Assembly: GCA_030433395.1 (NCBI GenBank)
Contig: JAUILX010000026.1
Location: 1 to 9,695, forward strand
Direction: 5' to 3'
Source: Chlamydiia bacterium
Lineage (GTDB): Bacteria; Chlamydiota; Chlamydiia; Chlamydiales; JACKPQ01
Length of the DNA: 9,695 bases
A program made the position numbers and the translations under genes. This document shows positions 1 to 4,938 of this stretch, one piece after another (position 1 is the first letter of the stretch; each line of letters begins with the position of its first letter). The notes beneath the pieces were generated by a model. It did not search any database. It saw nothing but the letters and a program-made list of their open reading frames with translations, and was not told where the DNA came from.

Positions 1-669
1 CACCAGGCTCCTACAGAAGATGAACAGGCCGATTTTTTCTTCCTCGCTAACCAATTGGGTTTTAATTTACCCAATTCACCCACTTCCGAAGAGATCCAAG
101 CCCTTTTTGAAAAAGCAAAATCAACCCCATATGCCCAACAGCTATCCATTGCGTTTATTCGCACAATGAAGCTTGCCGTTTATTCTCCAGAAAACGTGGG
201 ACATTTTGGCTTATCTCTTAATTACTACACTCACTTCACAAGCCCGATACGTCGATATCCCGATCTAGTTATCCACCGCCTCCTTTTCGAGAAAACAGTC
301 CAGGAAGAGGGCTTAAATGCCCTTGCTCTACGCTGCTCCGACTGCGAACGCAACGCTGCAAAAGCTGAAAACCGCGTCAAATTGCTAAAAAAACTACGCT
401 ACTTAGAAAAACACTCTGACGAAACTTTTACAGCAACCATTACAAAAGTTTTCCCCATAGGCTTTGCCTTTGAGGTGGATGTTTACGCATTAGAGGGTGT
501 TATTTTTGTCAGTGATCTTCCTGACTACTATGAATACGATCGGGAAAAAGCGCTACTACAAACAAAACATGGCAAACGTTTCCGTCTAGGTGATGCAATT
601 GAAGTTTATCCCGAGTGGATTGATCTTGTCAAGTCAGAAGCAAAATGGTCCCTTCTAGCCAAAACTTAA
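1..669 (+). CDS. rnr: Ribonuclease R, C-terminal part (5' end outside the window)
   Basis: This is the last 222 codons of an RNase II/RNase R family 3'-5' exoribonuclease, a cytoplasmic enzyme that degrades structured RNA and takes part in RNA quality control. The frame is open from base 1, so the start lies upstream. Codons 75-88 carry the hallmark end of the RNB catalytic domain ([14 protein letters not shown]), followed by a helical linker with several Lys, Arg and Cys residues. From about codon 142 to the end is an S1-type RNA-binding beta-barrel ([18 protein letters not shown] onward). The protein stops right after the S1 domain and has no long lysine-rich tail like that of Escherichia coli RNase R. 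RNase II shares the RNB motif, so the R assignment rests partly on the usual chlamydial gene content. No gene follows on this strand for about 450 bases. Confidence 0.9.
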   Translation, partial: HQAPTEDEQADFFFLANQLGFNLPNSPTSEEIQALFEKAKSTPYAQQLSIAFIRTMKLAVYSPENVGHFGLSLNYYTHFTSPIRRYPDLVIHRLLFEKTVQEEGLNALALRCSDCERNAAKAENRVKLLKKLRYLEKHSDETFTATITKVFPIGFAFEVDVYALEGVIFVSDLPDYYEYDREKALLQTKHGKRFRLGDAIEVYPEWIDLVKSEAKWSLLAKT

Positions 670-690
670 TACGTAACTCATTTGATACTC

Positions 691-878
691 TTATCTGCGC
701 TCCCTTCTACTAACCTCTCTTAATGCAGCGGGCCTTCCACTCTAGTACAGTTTTTAAAGCGGTAAAATCCGTCTCTTGAATACCCCACTGCTTTGCTTGC
801 ATCCAATACGCTACCTAATTTTTCTGCTAGGTTAATCAACCCCAGCTTGTTCTTGATGATTTTATCGTCGTTGGACAT
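691..878 (-). pseudogene. Decayed N-terminal fragment of an IS481-type transposase
   Basis: Read on the minus strand from the ATG at 878-876, 52 codons run to a TAA at 720. Residues 11-42 (KLGLINLAEKLGS, then DASKAVGYSRDGFYRFK) match the helix-turn-helix start typical of IS481-type transposases. The match then breaks. A shift of one base at the A-run on the minus strand (751-755) restores the expected continuation: Leu-Tyr, an in-frame TAG at 744-742, then SGRPAALREVSRR up to 703. A stop follows at 693-691. The fragment therefore shows one apparent single-base deletion and one nonsense mutation, and it lacks the whole DDE catalytic domain. It cannot encode a working transposase and looks like an old insertion left between rnr and the DUF502 genes. 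The family call rests on motif memory, not on a search. Confidence 0.72.
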
Positions 879-989
879 CTAGCACTCTGAGGGTAGTTGC
901 AAAATAGGACATTGTGCATTGACATCATCTTGATTTTCTAGATCTAAAAGTGCTTGGATAGATTGAGCTGCTATTATTGAATTTGACAT
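879..989 (-). CDS. Short ORF (36 codons), probably the interrupted 5' end of a host gene
   Basis: An ATG at 989-987 on the minus strand is preceded by a good ribosome binding site (GAGG, five bases before the start). It opens a 36-codon frame, MSNSIIAAQSIQALLDLENQ and onward, ending at a TAG (881-879) that directly abuts the transposase relic's ATG in the same frame. I do not recognise the peptide. The first 26 or so codons could be the beginning of a host gene. The remainder, from the TGTCCTATTTTGCAAC stretch starting at 911, could be the outer end of the insertion element, since IS481-family ends usually begin with TGT. It may also be a chance ORF. The good ribosome binding site is the only argument that it was ever translated. 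Confidence 0.3.
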   Translation of the reverse strand: MSNSIIAAQSIQALLDLENQDDVNAQCPILQLPSEC

Positions 990-1122
990 TGTGTGACCTC
1001 ACAAAAGTTGTTTACGCGTCCACCCTACAATTAAAATTCATTCTTTGAAAAGATAAAAATTGGGTTTTTGACTTTCTCTTTCAACCCTACCAGTTTAATG
1101 CTATTTCAAGTAGTATAAGGAA
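990..1122. other. AT-rich intergenic leader upstream of the DUF502 genes
   Basis: This stretch separates the transposase relic from the first DUF502 gene and should contain the promoter of the downstream cluster. A TTGACT hexamer at 1068-1073 is a fair -35 candidate, but no convincing -10 lies at 16-18 bases from it; TTTAAT at 1094-1099 is 20 bases away. The start codon at 1123 is preceded by AAGG only two bases upstream, which is unusually close for a Shine-Dalgarno site. TGTGA and TCACA form a short inverted repeat (992-1003) around the ribosome binding site of the short minus-strand ORF. ACCCTAC occurs twice (1022-1028 and 1084-1090). I see no ORF or RNA gene here. Confidence 0.3.
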
Positions 1123-1767
1123 ATGAAAAAATACTTCATCACAGGCCTTGTTATCCTGCTGCCTTTGGCATTAACAGTAGCGATTATCGCCTTCATTGTG
1201 AATTTTTTAACCAAACCCTTCATTGGAATGGTTTCTAGCTACCTGATGAGATTTCATTTCGTCAACCGGGGTTTTTTGTTTTTGAGTCCAGAACAACTCA
1301 TCCGCTATGGATCGCAGCTCATTATTTTGGTCGGTATTTTCTTTATCATGGTGCTCATCGGAATGTTTGCCCGGTGGTTTTTTGTAAAGTCACTGATTGG
1401 CTTAAGCGATAAGATTTTGCACCGCATCCCTTTAGTGAATAAAGTCTATAAAACAACACAAGAAATCATTAAGACATTATTTTCTAAAGACAAGAACTCA
1501 TTTAGACAAGTTGTCATGGCACCTTTTCCTCATAGCAACGCTTATGTGCTAGGACTTGTTGCAAGGGAATCCCCCCAAATATGTGAGACACATGTTGGAA
1601 CCGACCTGCTATCCATATTGGTCCCAACAACACCAAACCCTACAACCGGCTTTTTACTCATGTACAAAAAAAAAGACTTGATCTACTTGGATTTAAGGCC
1701 TGAAGATGCCATCAAATACATCGTCTCTTGCGGCGTTATTACACCAGAGCACCCAGAAAAGAAATGA
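1123..1767 (+). CDS. DUF502 family membrane protein, first copy
   Basis: A 214-residue inner-membrane protein of the DUF502 family (Pfam PF04367), whose biochemical role is unknown; plant relatives are the COV/LCV proteins. Two hydrophobic segments are visible, at residues 5-30 and 63-88. The soluble C-terminal part has the family's conserved blocks: RIPLVNKVYKTT (101-112), VMAPFPHSNAYVLGLV (131-146), LVPTTPNPTTGFLL (166-179) and the closing DAIKYIVSCG (195-204). Length is normal for the family. The N-terminus MKKYFITG is repeated in the next gene, which supports this ATG. The stop overlaps the next start (ATGA), so the two are probably translated together. Possible function in envelope structure is only a guess from its membrane location. 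Confidence 0.85.
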   Translation: MKKYFITGLVILLPLALTVAIIAFIVNFLTKPFIGMVSSYLMRFHFVNRGFLFLSPEQLIRYGSQLIILVGIFFIMVLIGMFARWFFVKSLIGLSDKILHRIPLVNKVYKTTQEIIKTLFSKDKNSFRQVVMAPFPHSNAYVLGLVARESPQICETHVGTDLLSILVPTTPNPTTGFLLMYKKKDLIYLDLRPEDAIKYIVSCGVITPEHPEKK

Positions 1768-2420
1768 AGAAGTATTTTATAACAGGCCTAGCATTGATTT
1801 TGCCACTAACCGTTACCGTACTAATTCTAGTTTTTTTAATCGACATTTTGACAGAGCCATTTGTAGATATCGTCAAAGCTCTTTTCTTTCACTTTAAGAG
1901 TTTTTTAGGGCCAATGGCAAAGCATCCAAAAGTGCTTCTATTCGTCGGGCGCGTTTTTGTGCTAGTCCTAATGGCAATCACCATTTTTCTACTTGGCTTT
2001 TTAGCCAGACGGTTTTTCTTCAGCTGGATTCATACAATCGTTACAAAAATCTTAGAGCGTATTCCCTTTGTTCGCCGTATTTATCGCACCACTCGTGAAG
2101 TCACAAAATCAATTTTCGCGGGCAAAACTAGACCTTTTAGCAATCCAGTCATGATTCCATTCCCAGATCACCAATCAGTTGCCATGGGCTTTCAAACAGG
2201 CAGCGCACCGACCGTTTGTGGAAATGGTCTAAAATCAGTCTTTATTCCAACAGCGCCACACCCTATTTCAGGGTTTGTTGTCATTTCTCGCGATCAAGAT
2301 ATCACCCCTCTAGATATCTCAGCAGAGGACGTATTAAAGTTTTTAGTTTCATGCGGAACCGTACACCCTGGAGAAAAACGTGACCCAGATTCTTCTGATC
2401 CCCGTAAAATCAAACCATGA
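1764..2420 (+). CDS. DUF502 family membrane protein, second copy
   Basis: A 218-residue paralog of the preceding gene with the same DUF502 plan: hydrophobic segments at residues 5-30 and about 57-80, then ARRFFFSW, RIPFVRRIYRTTREV (99-113), MIPFPDHQSVAMGF (130-143), FIPTAPHPISGFVV (160-173) and VLKFLVSCG (190-198). I chose the ATG at 1764 over an in-frame ATG at 1728 because MKKYFITGL then lines up with the first copy and the start overlaps the upstream stop by four bases (ATGA), a common sign of coupled translation. The C-terminal tail past residue 203 is polar (Asp, Ser, Lys) and is encoded partly in the overlap with the next gene. Adjacent similar copies point to tandem duplication, and side-by-side membrane domains would allow a heteromer. 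That is inference. Confidence 0.85.
   Translation: MKKYFITGLALILPLTVTVLILVFLIDILTEPFVDIVKALFFHFKSFLGPMAKHPKVLLFVGRVFVLVLMAITIFLLGFLARRFFFSWIHTIVTKILERIPFVRRIYRTTREVTKSIFAGKTRPFSNPVMIPFPDHQSVAMGFQTGSAPTVCGNGLKSVFIPTAPHPISGFVVISRDQDITPLDISAEDVLKFLVSCGTVHPGEKRDPDSSDPRKIKP
2370..2373 (+). promoter_or_regulatory. Ribosome binding site fixing the GTG start of the holC-like gene
   Basis: GGAG lies six bases before the GTG at 2380, inside the coding sequence of the second DUF502 gene. Together with the conserved protein start it supports a GTG start and a 41-base gene overlap. Confidence 0.6.
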
Positions 2421-2763
2421 AAAGCTACAAAAAATTGTAGAGACTGCCGCGCATCACTTTGAGCGCGGTGAAAAAATAACTTTTCTCGTTGAAAATGAAA
2501 TGAGCGCAAACTATATCGATAAGCTTTTATGGAGCTCGCCTAAAGAAAGCTTCCTGCCTCATAGCGGAGAACTGATCACCATCACCGAAAAACTCCCAGA
2601 AGAGCCTCAAACAATTTTTAATTTGACATCTCAGGCTTTGACTGAGAATAGCCGGGGTACAATCTATGAATTTGATGATCAAACCTCTGAGCATAAACAG
2701 CAAGCCTTCAAAATCCGCTACGCCGCTTATAAAGCTAAACATTTCTCAATAGTCTTGCAATAA
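2380..2763 (+). CDS. holC: DNA polymerase III chi subunit-like protein
   Basis: A 127-residue protein resembling HolC, the chi subunit that links the replicative clamp-loader to single-strand binding protein. The best evidence is the block LLWSSPKESFLPHS at residues 49-62, matching the chi signature (LLW, then Phe-x-PH), followed by a segment like the usual hydrophobic-NL strand (IFNLTSQAL, 79-87) and a C-terminal helix RYAAYKAK. The N-terminal beta strand (TQILLIPVKS) and the helix ending in a Gly (HFERG) also fit the fold. Chi proteins are commonly 120-150 residues, so this is full length. It starts with GTG and overlaps the DUF502 gene by 41 bases, so it probably shares that transcript. 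Chi is poorly conserved, so a profile search should confirm it. Confidence 0.72.
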   Translation: MTQILLIPVKSNHEKLQKIVETAAHHFERGEKITFLVENEMSANYIDKLLWSSPKESFLPHSGELITITEKLPEEPQTIFNLTSQALTENSRGTIYEFDDQTSEHKQQAFKIRYAAYKAKHFSIVLQ

Positions 2764-2783
2764 AGCAGACTTCTGCCTATAAT
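2755..2783 (+). promoter_or_regulatory. Near-consensus housekeeping promoter for the small basic protein/ybeY/tlyC operon
   Basis: TTGCAA (2755-2760) and a perfect TATAAT (2778-2783) are separated by exactly 17 bases, the optimum for sigma-70 type polymerase (sigma-66 in chlamydiae). Transcription would begin near 2790, giving a leader of about 20 bases before the ATG at 2812. The -35 overlaps the last codons of the holC-like gene. Inside the spacer is a perfect inverted repeat, GCAGA-CT-TCTGC (2765-2776), which could be an operator. It is the best promoter I see in the window. Confidence 0.75.
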
Positions 2784-2801
2784 GGGTTTCTTAAGCAAAT
2801 T

Positions 2802-2805
2802 GAGG
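2802..2805 (+). promoter_or_regulatory. Ribosome binding site deciding the start at 2812
   Basis: GAGG sits six bases before the ATG at 2812. It supports that start over the in-frame ATG at 2782, which overlaps the -10 box and would lie upstream of the predicted transcription start. Confidence 0.65.
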
Positions 2806-2811
2806 TATTTT

Positions 2812-2973
2812 ATGACACGCCAAAGCAAACAAGGCGAGCGTCGCGCGCGCTGCCCTAAAAAAAACAAATTCCCCGCGCAAAAAACAGGCCCTAAAAAAGA
2901 TAATCTGCCAAAAGGCTACCGGGAGCACGCTAGCTCTTTATCAAGTCAAACGGTTTATATCCCTAAGATTTAA
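2812..2973 (+). CDS. Small basic protein of unknown function, first gene of the operon
   Basis: A 53-residue, strongly basic protein: MTRQSKQGERRARCPKKNK, then a Lys/Gly/Pro-rich middle and a polar end closing in TVYIPKI. No membrane segment, signal peptide or enzyme motif is visible, and there is one cysteine (residue 14). Composition and size suggest an RNA- or ribosome-associated protein. I do not recognise a named family, although small proteins of this kind occur before ybeY in chlamydial genomes as I recall them. The start is set by a well-placed GAGG and by the promoter position. A spacer of 12 bases leads to the next small basic gene, so the two are surely cotranscribed. A sequence search among chlamydiae would show whether it is conserved at this position. 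Confidence 0.7.
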   Translation: MTRQSKQGERRARCPKKNKFPAQKTGPKKDNLPKGYREHASSLSSQTVYIPKI

Positions 2974-2985
2974 GGAAAACATCAA

Positions 2986-3144
2986 ATGTCTAGACACCCA
3001 AGTTACGGAAAATCAAGTAAGGCTGGTAAGAAGCGCAACGTACTAAAACGCTTTGAGCGTATCGACGTTTTGCGCAAACTAGGACGCTGGAGTCCAGAAT
3101 CTAAGCGTGTAACAAATTTACCCAAAACCCCAGTTACCAAATAA
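2986..3144 (+). CDS. Chlamydiae/Verrucomicrobia-type small basic protein
   Basis: A 52-residue basic protein that matches the short family I know as the Verrucomicrobia/Chlamydiae small basic protein (TIGR04137 as I recall it). The features are an MSxHPS start, the block RNVLKRFERIDVLR (18-31), a Gly-Arg-Trp turn and the closing NLPKTPV(T)K. Its function is not established; size, charge and position beside ybeY fit a ribosome- or RNA-associated role, which is inference. The ATG at 2986 is preceded by AAGGA nine bases upstream. The coding sequence ends with TAA at 3142-3144, and the ybeY frame appears to begin at or next to that stop. This gene is the best phylum marker in the window. Confidence 0.88.
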   Translation: MSRHPSYGKSSKAGKKRNVLKRFERIDVLRKLGRWSPESKRVTNLPKTPVTK

Positions 3145-3590
3145 TTACGGTTTTCGACAATCAAGATGACTTGGCCATCGAACTTGACCAAGTTGAGGCT
3201 TTGGCTCTTGAGGCTCTGCATTATAAAAATGTGCAGTGCGACGAGCTGATTATACATTTAGTTTCAGTCGACCAAATCAAAAAGCTTCACAAAAAACATT
3301 TTAACGACTCAAGCTCCACAGACTGCATTACACTGCCCATCGATGATCCAGGCCCCTCGTGTGAAATTCTTGGCGAAATATTTGTTTGCCCTGACACAGC
3401 AATTGTCTACTCAAAACGACATAAACTAGATGTCTATTGTGAGTGCACCTTATACATCATCCACGGTATTTTACATTTACTTGGATTTGATGATATCGAA
3501 GAGGATGAAATCGCTAAAATGCGCGCAGCTGAAAAAGAGCTCATGAATCACCTCCGCGAGAAGAACTTGATCTTAACCCCTCCAAACTGA
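3144..3590 (+). CDS. ybeY: Endoribonuclease/rRNA maturation factor YbeY, with probable non-AUG start
   Basis: YbeY is a zinc-dependent single-strand endoribonuclease involved in 16S rRNA 3'-end processing and 70S ribosome quality control. The family blocks are present: a strand around ELIIHLVSVDQIKKLHKKHF, the STDCITLPID segment (usually TDVLSFP), LGEIFVCPDTA, and the metal motif HGILHLLGFDD near the C-terminus. The usual motif is H-x3-H-x5-H; here the third ligand is Asp (codon 3492-3494). No ATG, GTG or TTG lies in frame between the upstream stop (3102-3104) and the TTG at 3171. Starting at TTG gives 139 residues and cuts off the first beta strand (TVFDNQ). ATT at 3144 (148 residues) or ATA at 3141 would keep it, right at the upstream gene's TAA. 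I chose ATT, with uncertainty. tlyC follows after 12 bases. Confidence 0.88.
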   Translation: MTVFDNQDDLAIELDQVEALALEALHYKNVQCDELIIHLVSVDQIKKLHKKHFNDSSSTDCITLPIDDPGPSCEILGEIFVCPDTAIVYSKRHKLDVYCECTLYIIHGILHLLGFDDIEEDEIAKMRAAEKELMNHLREKNLILTPPN

Positions 3591-3602
3591 TAGATATAAA
3601 AT

Positions 3603-4892
3603 ATGTTCCTACTCGTGGTCCCTATCGTTGCCCTTATAGGCTGTAGTTTTATAACAGCTGTGTTTGCAGCTTTAAGAAACCTTGGCCGCATCCGCAGCAA
3701 GCGCCTATTCAACAACCGAAAAGGTCAGTTCTTCCTCTATCCATTGCTACAAAAAATCCACAAGCGCTTTGAATGGGATGATTTATTTTTTGTCTTCAAC
3801 TTTACCAAAAACATTTTGCTACTTGTCTTTGCCATTACAACTTGCCTATACCTATTAAAAAATGTTTTTTCGATGGAATTTGGCGACCTGCTTATTTCTA
3901 TTGTTATTACAATGGCCATTGTTCTTTTCATCGATGCGAGTATGCGCGTGATCAGCCAGCTTTACCCAACAGCTACGATCAAAGCTACATTTTTTCCAGC
4001 AGCGCTTTACACAATGCTTTTTCTTCCCATTACAAGCACTTTACTTTTTCTCTCCAAATCTTTTCTTCCATCAACAAAGTCCAAAGAAAAAGAAAGCGCT
4101 CCGAAAATGGCCAAAGACAAAATCATGGAGCTCGTTCAAGACTCAGATCTATCTCGCTATCTCGAACCAGCCCAAGTCAAGCTCCTCACAAGCATCGCCA
4201 CATTTCAAGAGCGTATTGTACGTGAAATCATGGTACCTCGTATCGACGTAACAGCGCTTGACAAAACAGCCACAGTCAAAGAAGCTGCGCAAGCCTTTAT
4301 GGACGAGCGCTACTCGAGAGTTCCCGTCTATAACGACACAGTCGACCAAATTACAGGAGTCCTTCTTTATAAAGATATACTAGAGCTTTATATCAAACAT
4401 GCAGAAAATGGCAATGTTGACTTTCTAAACCAATCTATTGAAAGCCTAGTAAAACCAACCCTCTTTGCGCCTGAAACCAAAAAAATCTCCAAACTTCTTC
4501 AAGAATTTCGCAAAGCACAAAATCACCTCTCAATCATTGTTGATGAATACGGCGGCACAGAAGGAATTGTGTCTATTGAAGACATCTTAGAAGAACTCGT
4601 TGGTGAAATCGAAGATGAACACGATACAGACGATGAGCTGCTTTATAAACAGCACGACGATGGCAAAATTATCGTTGATGCCAAAATGAGCATTATTGAT
4701 ATTGAAAAAGAGCTTGGCATAGCAATACCCGATAGCCCTGAATATGACACCATTGGCGGCTATATTTTCCACCGCGCCGGATCTATTCCTGCAAAGGGGT
4801 GGCGCATTCACCACGAGGCATTTGGTCTCGAGGTACTTTCGTCCAGCCCACGAGCCATCGACAAAATCCGCATCATTCCCGTAGAAAAATAG
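3603..4892 (+). CDS. tlyC: TlyC/CorC-like CBS-domain membrane protein
   Basis: A 429-residue membrane protein of the CNNM/CorC/HlyC superfamily. Members are associated with Mg2+/Co2+ transport or resistance; the old hemolysin name is not well supported. The N-terminal region has hydrophobic segments at about 1-24, 66-88, 95-115 and 128-152, a diverged DUF21-like domain. A basic linker (157-172) leads to two CBS domains at about 205-262 (REIMVPRIDVTALD, YSRVPVY, GVLLYKDIL) and 283-334 (SIIVDEYGGTEGIVSIEDILEELVGEI). CBS pairs usually bind adenine nucleotides. Residues 345-428 form the CorC/HlyC C-terminal domain (YDTIGGYIFHRAGSIPAKG). Length and order are typical. It is the last gene of the operon that starts near 2790 and is 12 bases from ybeY. 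No clear ribosome binding site precedes the ATG. Confidence 0.88.
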   Translation: MFLLVVPIVALIGCSFITAVFAALRNLGRIRSKRLFNNRKGQFFLYPLLQKIHKRFEWDDLFFVFNFTKNILLLVFAITTCLYLLKNVFSMEFGDLLISIVITMAIVLFIDASMRVISQLYPTATIKATFFPAALYTMLFLPITSTLLFLSKSFLPSTKSKEKESAPKMAKDKIMELVQDSDLSRYLEPAQVKLLTSIATFQERIVREIMVPRIDVTALDKTATVKEAAQAFMDERYSRVPVYNDTVDQITGVLLYKDILELYIKHAENGNVDFLNQSIESLVKPTLFAPETKKISKLLQEFRKAQNHLSIIVDEYGGTEGIVSIEDILEELVGEIEDEHDTDDELLYKQHDDGKIIVDAKMSIIDIEKELGIAIPDSPEYDTIGGYIFHRAGSIPAKGWRIHHEAFGLEVLSSSPRAIDKIRIIPVEK

Positions 4893-4910
4893 TCAACCTT
4901 GTGTTATACT
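4882..4910 (+). promoter_or_regulatory. Probable promoter of the DUF3604 gene
   Basis: An extended -10 element, TG-T-TATACT (4902-4910), lies 17 bases after a weaker -35 candidate, TAGAAA (4882-4887), which overlaps the end of tlyC. Transcription would start near 4917. A strong ribosome binding site follows. Confidence 0.5.
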
Positions 4911-4929
4911 GAGGCATCATTACAAGGAG
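4897..4929 (+). promoter_or_regulatory. Ribosome binding site inside an inverted repeat before the DUF3604 gene
   Basis: AAGGAG (4924-4929) stands nine bases before the ATG at 4939. Its first bases belong to ACAAGG (4922-4927), the exact reverse complement of CCTTGT (4897-4902). In RNA read through from tlyC the two arms could pair and hide the ribosome binding site. A transcript started at the local promoter (about 4917) would lack the first arm. The pairing is only six base pairs with a 19-base loop, so the effect is speculative. Confidence 0.4.
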
Positions 4930-4938
4930 AAATTTGAT

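Noticed and set aside
992..1003. TGTGA/TCACA inverted repeat resembling a CRP-type operator
   Set aside because: The arms are separated by only two bases instead of the usual six, and the second arm is part of a ribosome binding site on the other strand; probably chance.
1022..1090. ACCCTAC direct repeats as possible insertion target-site duplication
   Set aside because: Seven bases 62 apart in an AT-rich leader, with neither copy at the proposed element boundary (911).
1706..1897. Open frame overlapping the junction of the two DUF502 genes
   Set aside because: It lies in another frame of two well-supported DUF502 genes and has no family resemblance or ribosome binding site of its own.
2782..2811. 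In-frame ATG that would lengthen the first small basic protein by ten residues
   Set aside because: That ATG overlaps the TATAAT box and lies before the predicted transcription start, while the later ATG has a well-placed GAGG.
3462..3494. Reading the altered YbeY motif as evidence of a pseudogene
   Set aside because: The frame is intact with normal length and conserved blocks, and Asp is a plausible metal ligand.
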